From contig CBFHQM010000047.1 in assembly GCA_965657965.1 (NCBI GenBank), positions 1 through 6,348 on the forward strand: a stretch of DNA of 6,348 bases. Direction: 5' to 3'. The first letter of the stretch is position 1, and each line of letters opens with the position of its first letter. The notes beneath the pieces were generated by a model. It made no database searches. It worked only from the letters and a program-made list of their open reading frames with translations, and had not been told where the DNA came from. The stretch comes from UBA8752 sp965657965 (GTDB taxonomy: Bacteria > Bacteroidota > Bacteroidia > Flavobacteriales_D > Sanyastnellaceae). Below are positions 5,481 through 6,348 of this stretch, piece after piece. The position numbers and the translations under genes were made by a program.

Positions 5481-6347
5481 TCAACCCATGCGTGACTGAA
5501 GGTCACCGTCAATGGCGTCGAGGAACTCCTCGGTGGTCAGCCAGTGCGCTTCGGTCATGTCCTTGCCGTGAATCAGCAGGGCGAGGTCCTTGGTCATGCG
5601 GCCACTTTCGACCACATCGATGCACACCTGCTCGAGGGTTTGGGCAAACGAGCGAAGCGCGTCGTTGCCATCGAGCTTGCCGCGGAAGTCCAGACCACGG
5701 GTCCATGCGAAGATGCTCGCAATGGGGTTGGTCGATGTCTTCTTGCCTTGCTGATGCTGGCGATAGTGACGGGTTACTGTTCCGTGCGCCGCTTCAGCCT
5801 CCATGGTCTTGCCATCGGGCGTCACCAGTGTAGACGTCATCAGGCCGAGTGAACCAAAGCCCTGGGCCACTGTGTCAGACTGTACATCGCCGTCGTAGTT
5901 TTTGCACGCCCACACGAATCCCCCGTTCCACTTCATGGCCGCAGCGACCATGTCGTCGATCAAACGGTGCTCATAGGTAATGCCAGCCTCGTCGAACTTG
6001 GCCTTAAACTCTGCATCAAACACCTCTTGGAAGATGTCCTTGAATCGGCCATCGTACGCTTTGAGGATGGTATTCTTGGTGGAGAGGTACAAAGGCCATC
6101 CCTTGGCGAGTGCTTGGTTCATGCAGCTGTGCGCGAAACCGTAGATGCTCTCGTCGGTATTGTACATGCTCATGGCCACACCACCGTCGCCTTCAAAGTT
6201 GTAGACCTCCCACTCTGTAGACTCTCCTCCCCCTTCAGGAATGAACGTCATGGTGAGCTTGCCTTTTCCTTTGATGACCGTGTCGGTGGCCTTGTACTGG
6301 TCACCAAAAGCATGACGGCCAATGCAAATCGGCTTTGTCCAACCCGG
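5481..6347 (-). CDS. icd: NADP-dependent isocitrate dehydrogenase, eukaryotic-type (5' end outside window)
   Basis: TCA cycle enzyme that oxidatively decarboxylates isocitrate to 2-oxoglutarate, making NADPH, as a cytosolic homodimer. The window holds the C-terminal 288 residues; the frame stays open to the window end, beyond an internal ATG at 6251. The sequence follows the dimeric eukaryotic IDH1/IDH2 type closely: KPICIGRHAFGDQY near the window end (the Arg equivalent to human IDH1 Arg132, and Tyr139), GWPLYLSTKNTILKAYDGRF (Lys212 equivalent), YEHRLIDDMVAAA and ACKNYDGDVQSD with the metal-binding Asp residues (252, 275 and 279 equivalents), then AAHGTVTRHYR with the Arg-His pair that contacts the NADP 2'-phosphate, and STNPIASIFAWTRGL. 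All visible active-site residues are kept. Members are usually about 400-415 aa, so roughly 120-130 N-terminal residues lie outside. It is convergent with the sensory operon, shares its terminator, and is probably unrelated in function. Confidence 0.97.
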   Translation of the reverse strand, partial: PGWTKPICIGRHAFGDQYKATDTVIKGKGKLTMTFIPEGGGESTEWEVYNFEGDGGVAMSMYNTDESIYGFAHSCMNQALAKGWPLYLSTKNTILKAYDGRFKDIFQEVFDAEFKAKFDEAGITYEHRLIDDMVAAAMKWNGGFVWACKNYDGDVQSDTVAQGFGSLGLMTSTLVTPDGKTMEAEAAHGTVTRHYRQHQQGKKTSTNPIASIFAWTRGLDFRGKLDGNDALRSFAQTLEQVCIDVVESGRMTKDLALLIHGKDMTEAHWLTTEEFLDAIDGDLQSRMG

Positions 6348-6348
6348 A

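Overview
The window looks like chromosomal DNA from a Bacteroidota-type bacterium. This is an inference from protein style (a Bacteroidetes-like sterol-desaturase-family protein, a eukaryotic-type NADP isocitrate dehydrogenase, a porin of the kind common in that phylum) and from the lack of clear Shine-Dalgarno sequences before the starts. There are no RNA genes, mobile elements or CRISPR arrays. Base composition is moderate, and almost all of the window is coding.

Layout: (1) 2-562, plus strand, is the C-terminal part of a di-iron membrane hydroxylase of the sterol desaturase superfamily, cut by the window start. (2) 582-794, minus strand, is a probable small two-helix membrane protein. (3) 795-940 is a divergent intergenic region with a cluster of TGACCA/TGGTCA half-sites and a short direct repeat, likely the control region of the operon that follows. 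(4) 941-5430, plus strand, is a tightly overlapping four-gene unit: an outer-membrane porin-like barrel, a miniature PstS-like periplasmic binding protein, a hybrid sensor histidine kinase (TM - periplasmic domain - TM - HAMP - PAS - PAS - HisKA - HATPase - receiver), and a stand-alone, divergent Hpt protein. (5) 5429-5458 is a strong, nearly symmetrical stem-loop that can terminate transcription from both sides. (6) 5481-6347, minus strand, is most of an NADP-dependent isocitrate dehydrogenase gene (icd), cut by the window end.

The centrepiece is the four-gene unit. Every junction overlaps (1, 4 and 14 bp), so the genes are probably co-transcribed and translationally coupled. The products are laid out from outer membrane to cytoplasm: barrel, periplasmic binding protein, transmembrane kinase, phosphotransfer protein. 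The simplest reading is a sensory phosphorelay in which a small molecule or anion entering through the porin is bound by the mini binding protein and reported to the kinase. The phosphate would then pass from His521 to Asp809 in the kinase and on to His59 of the Hpt protein. No DNA-binding or enzymatic output protein is encoded here, so the final receiver must lie elsewhere. The signal and output are unknown.
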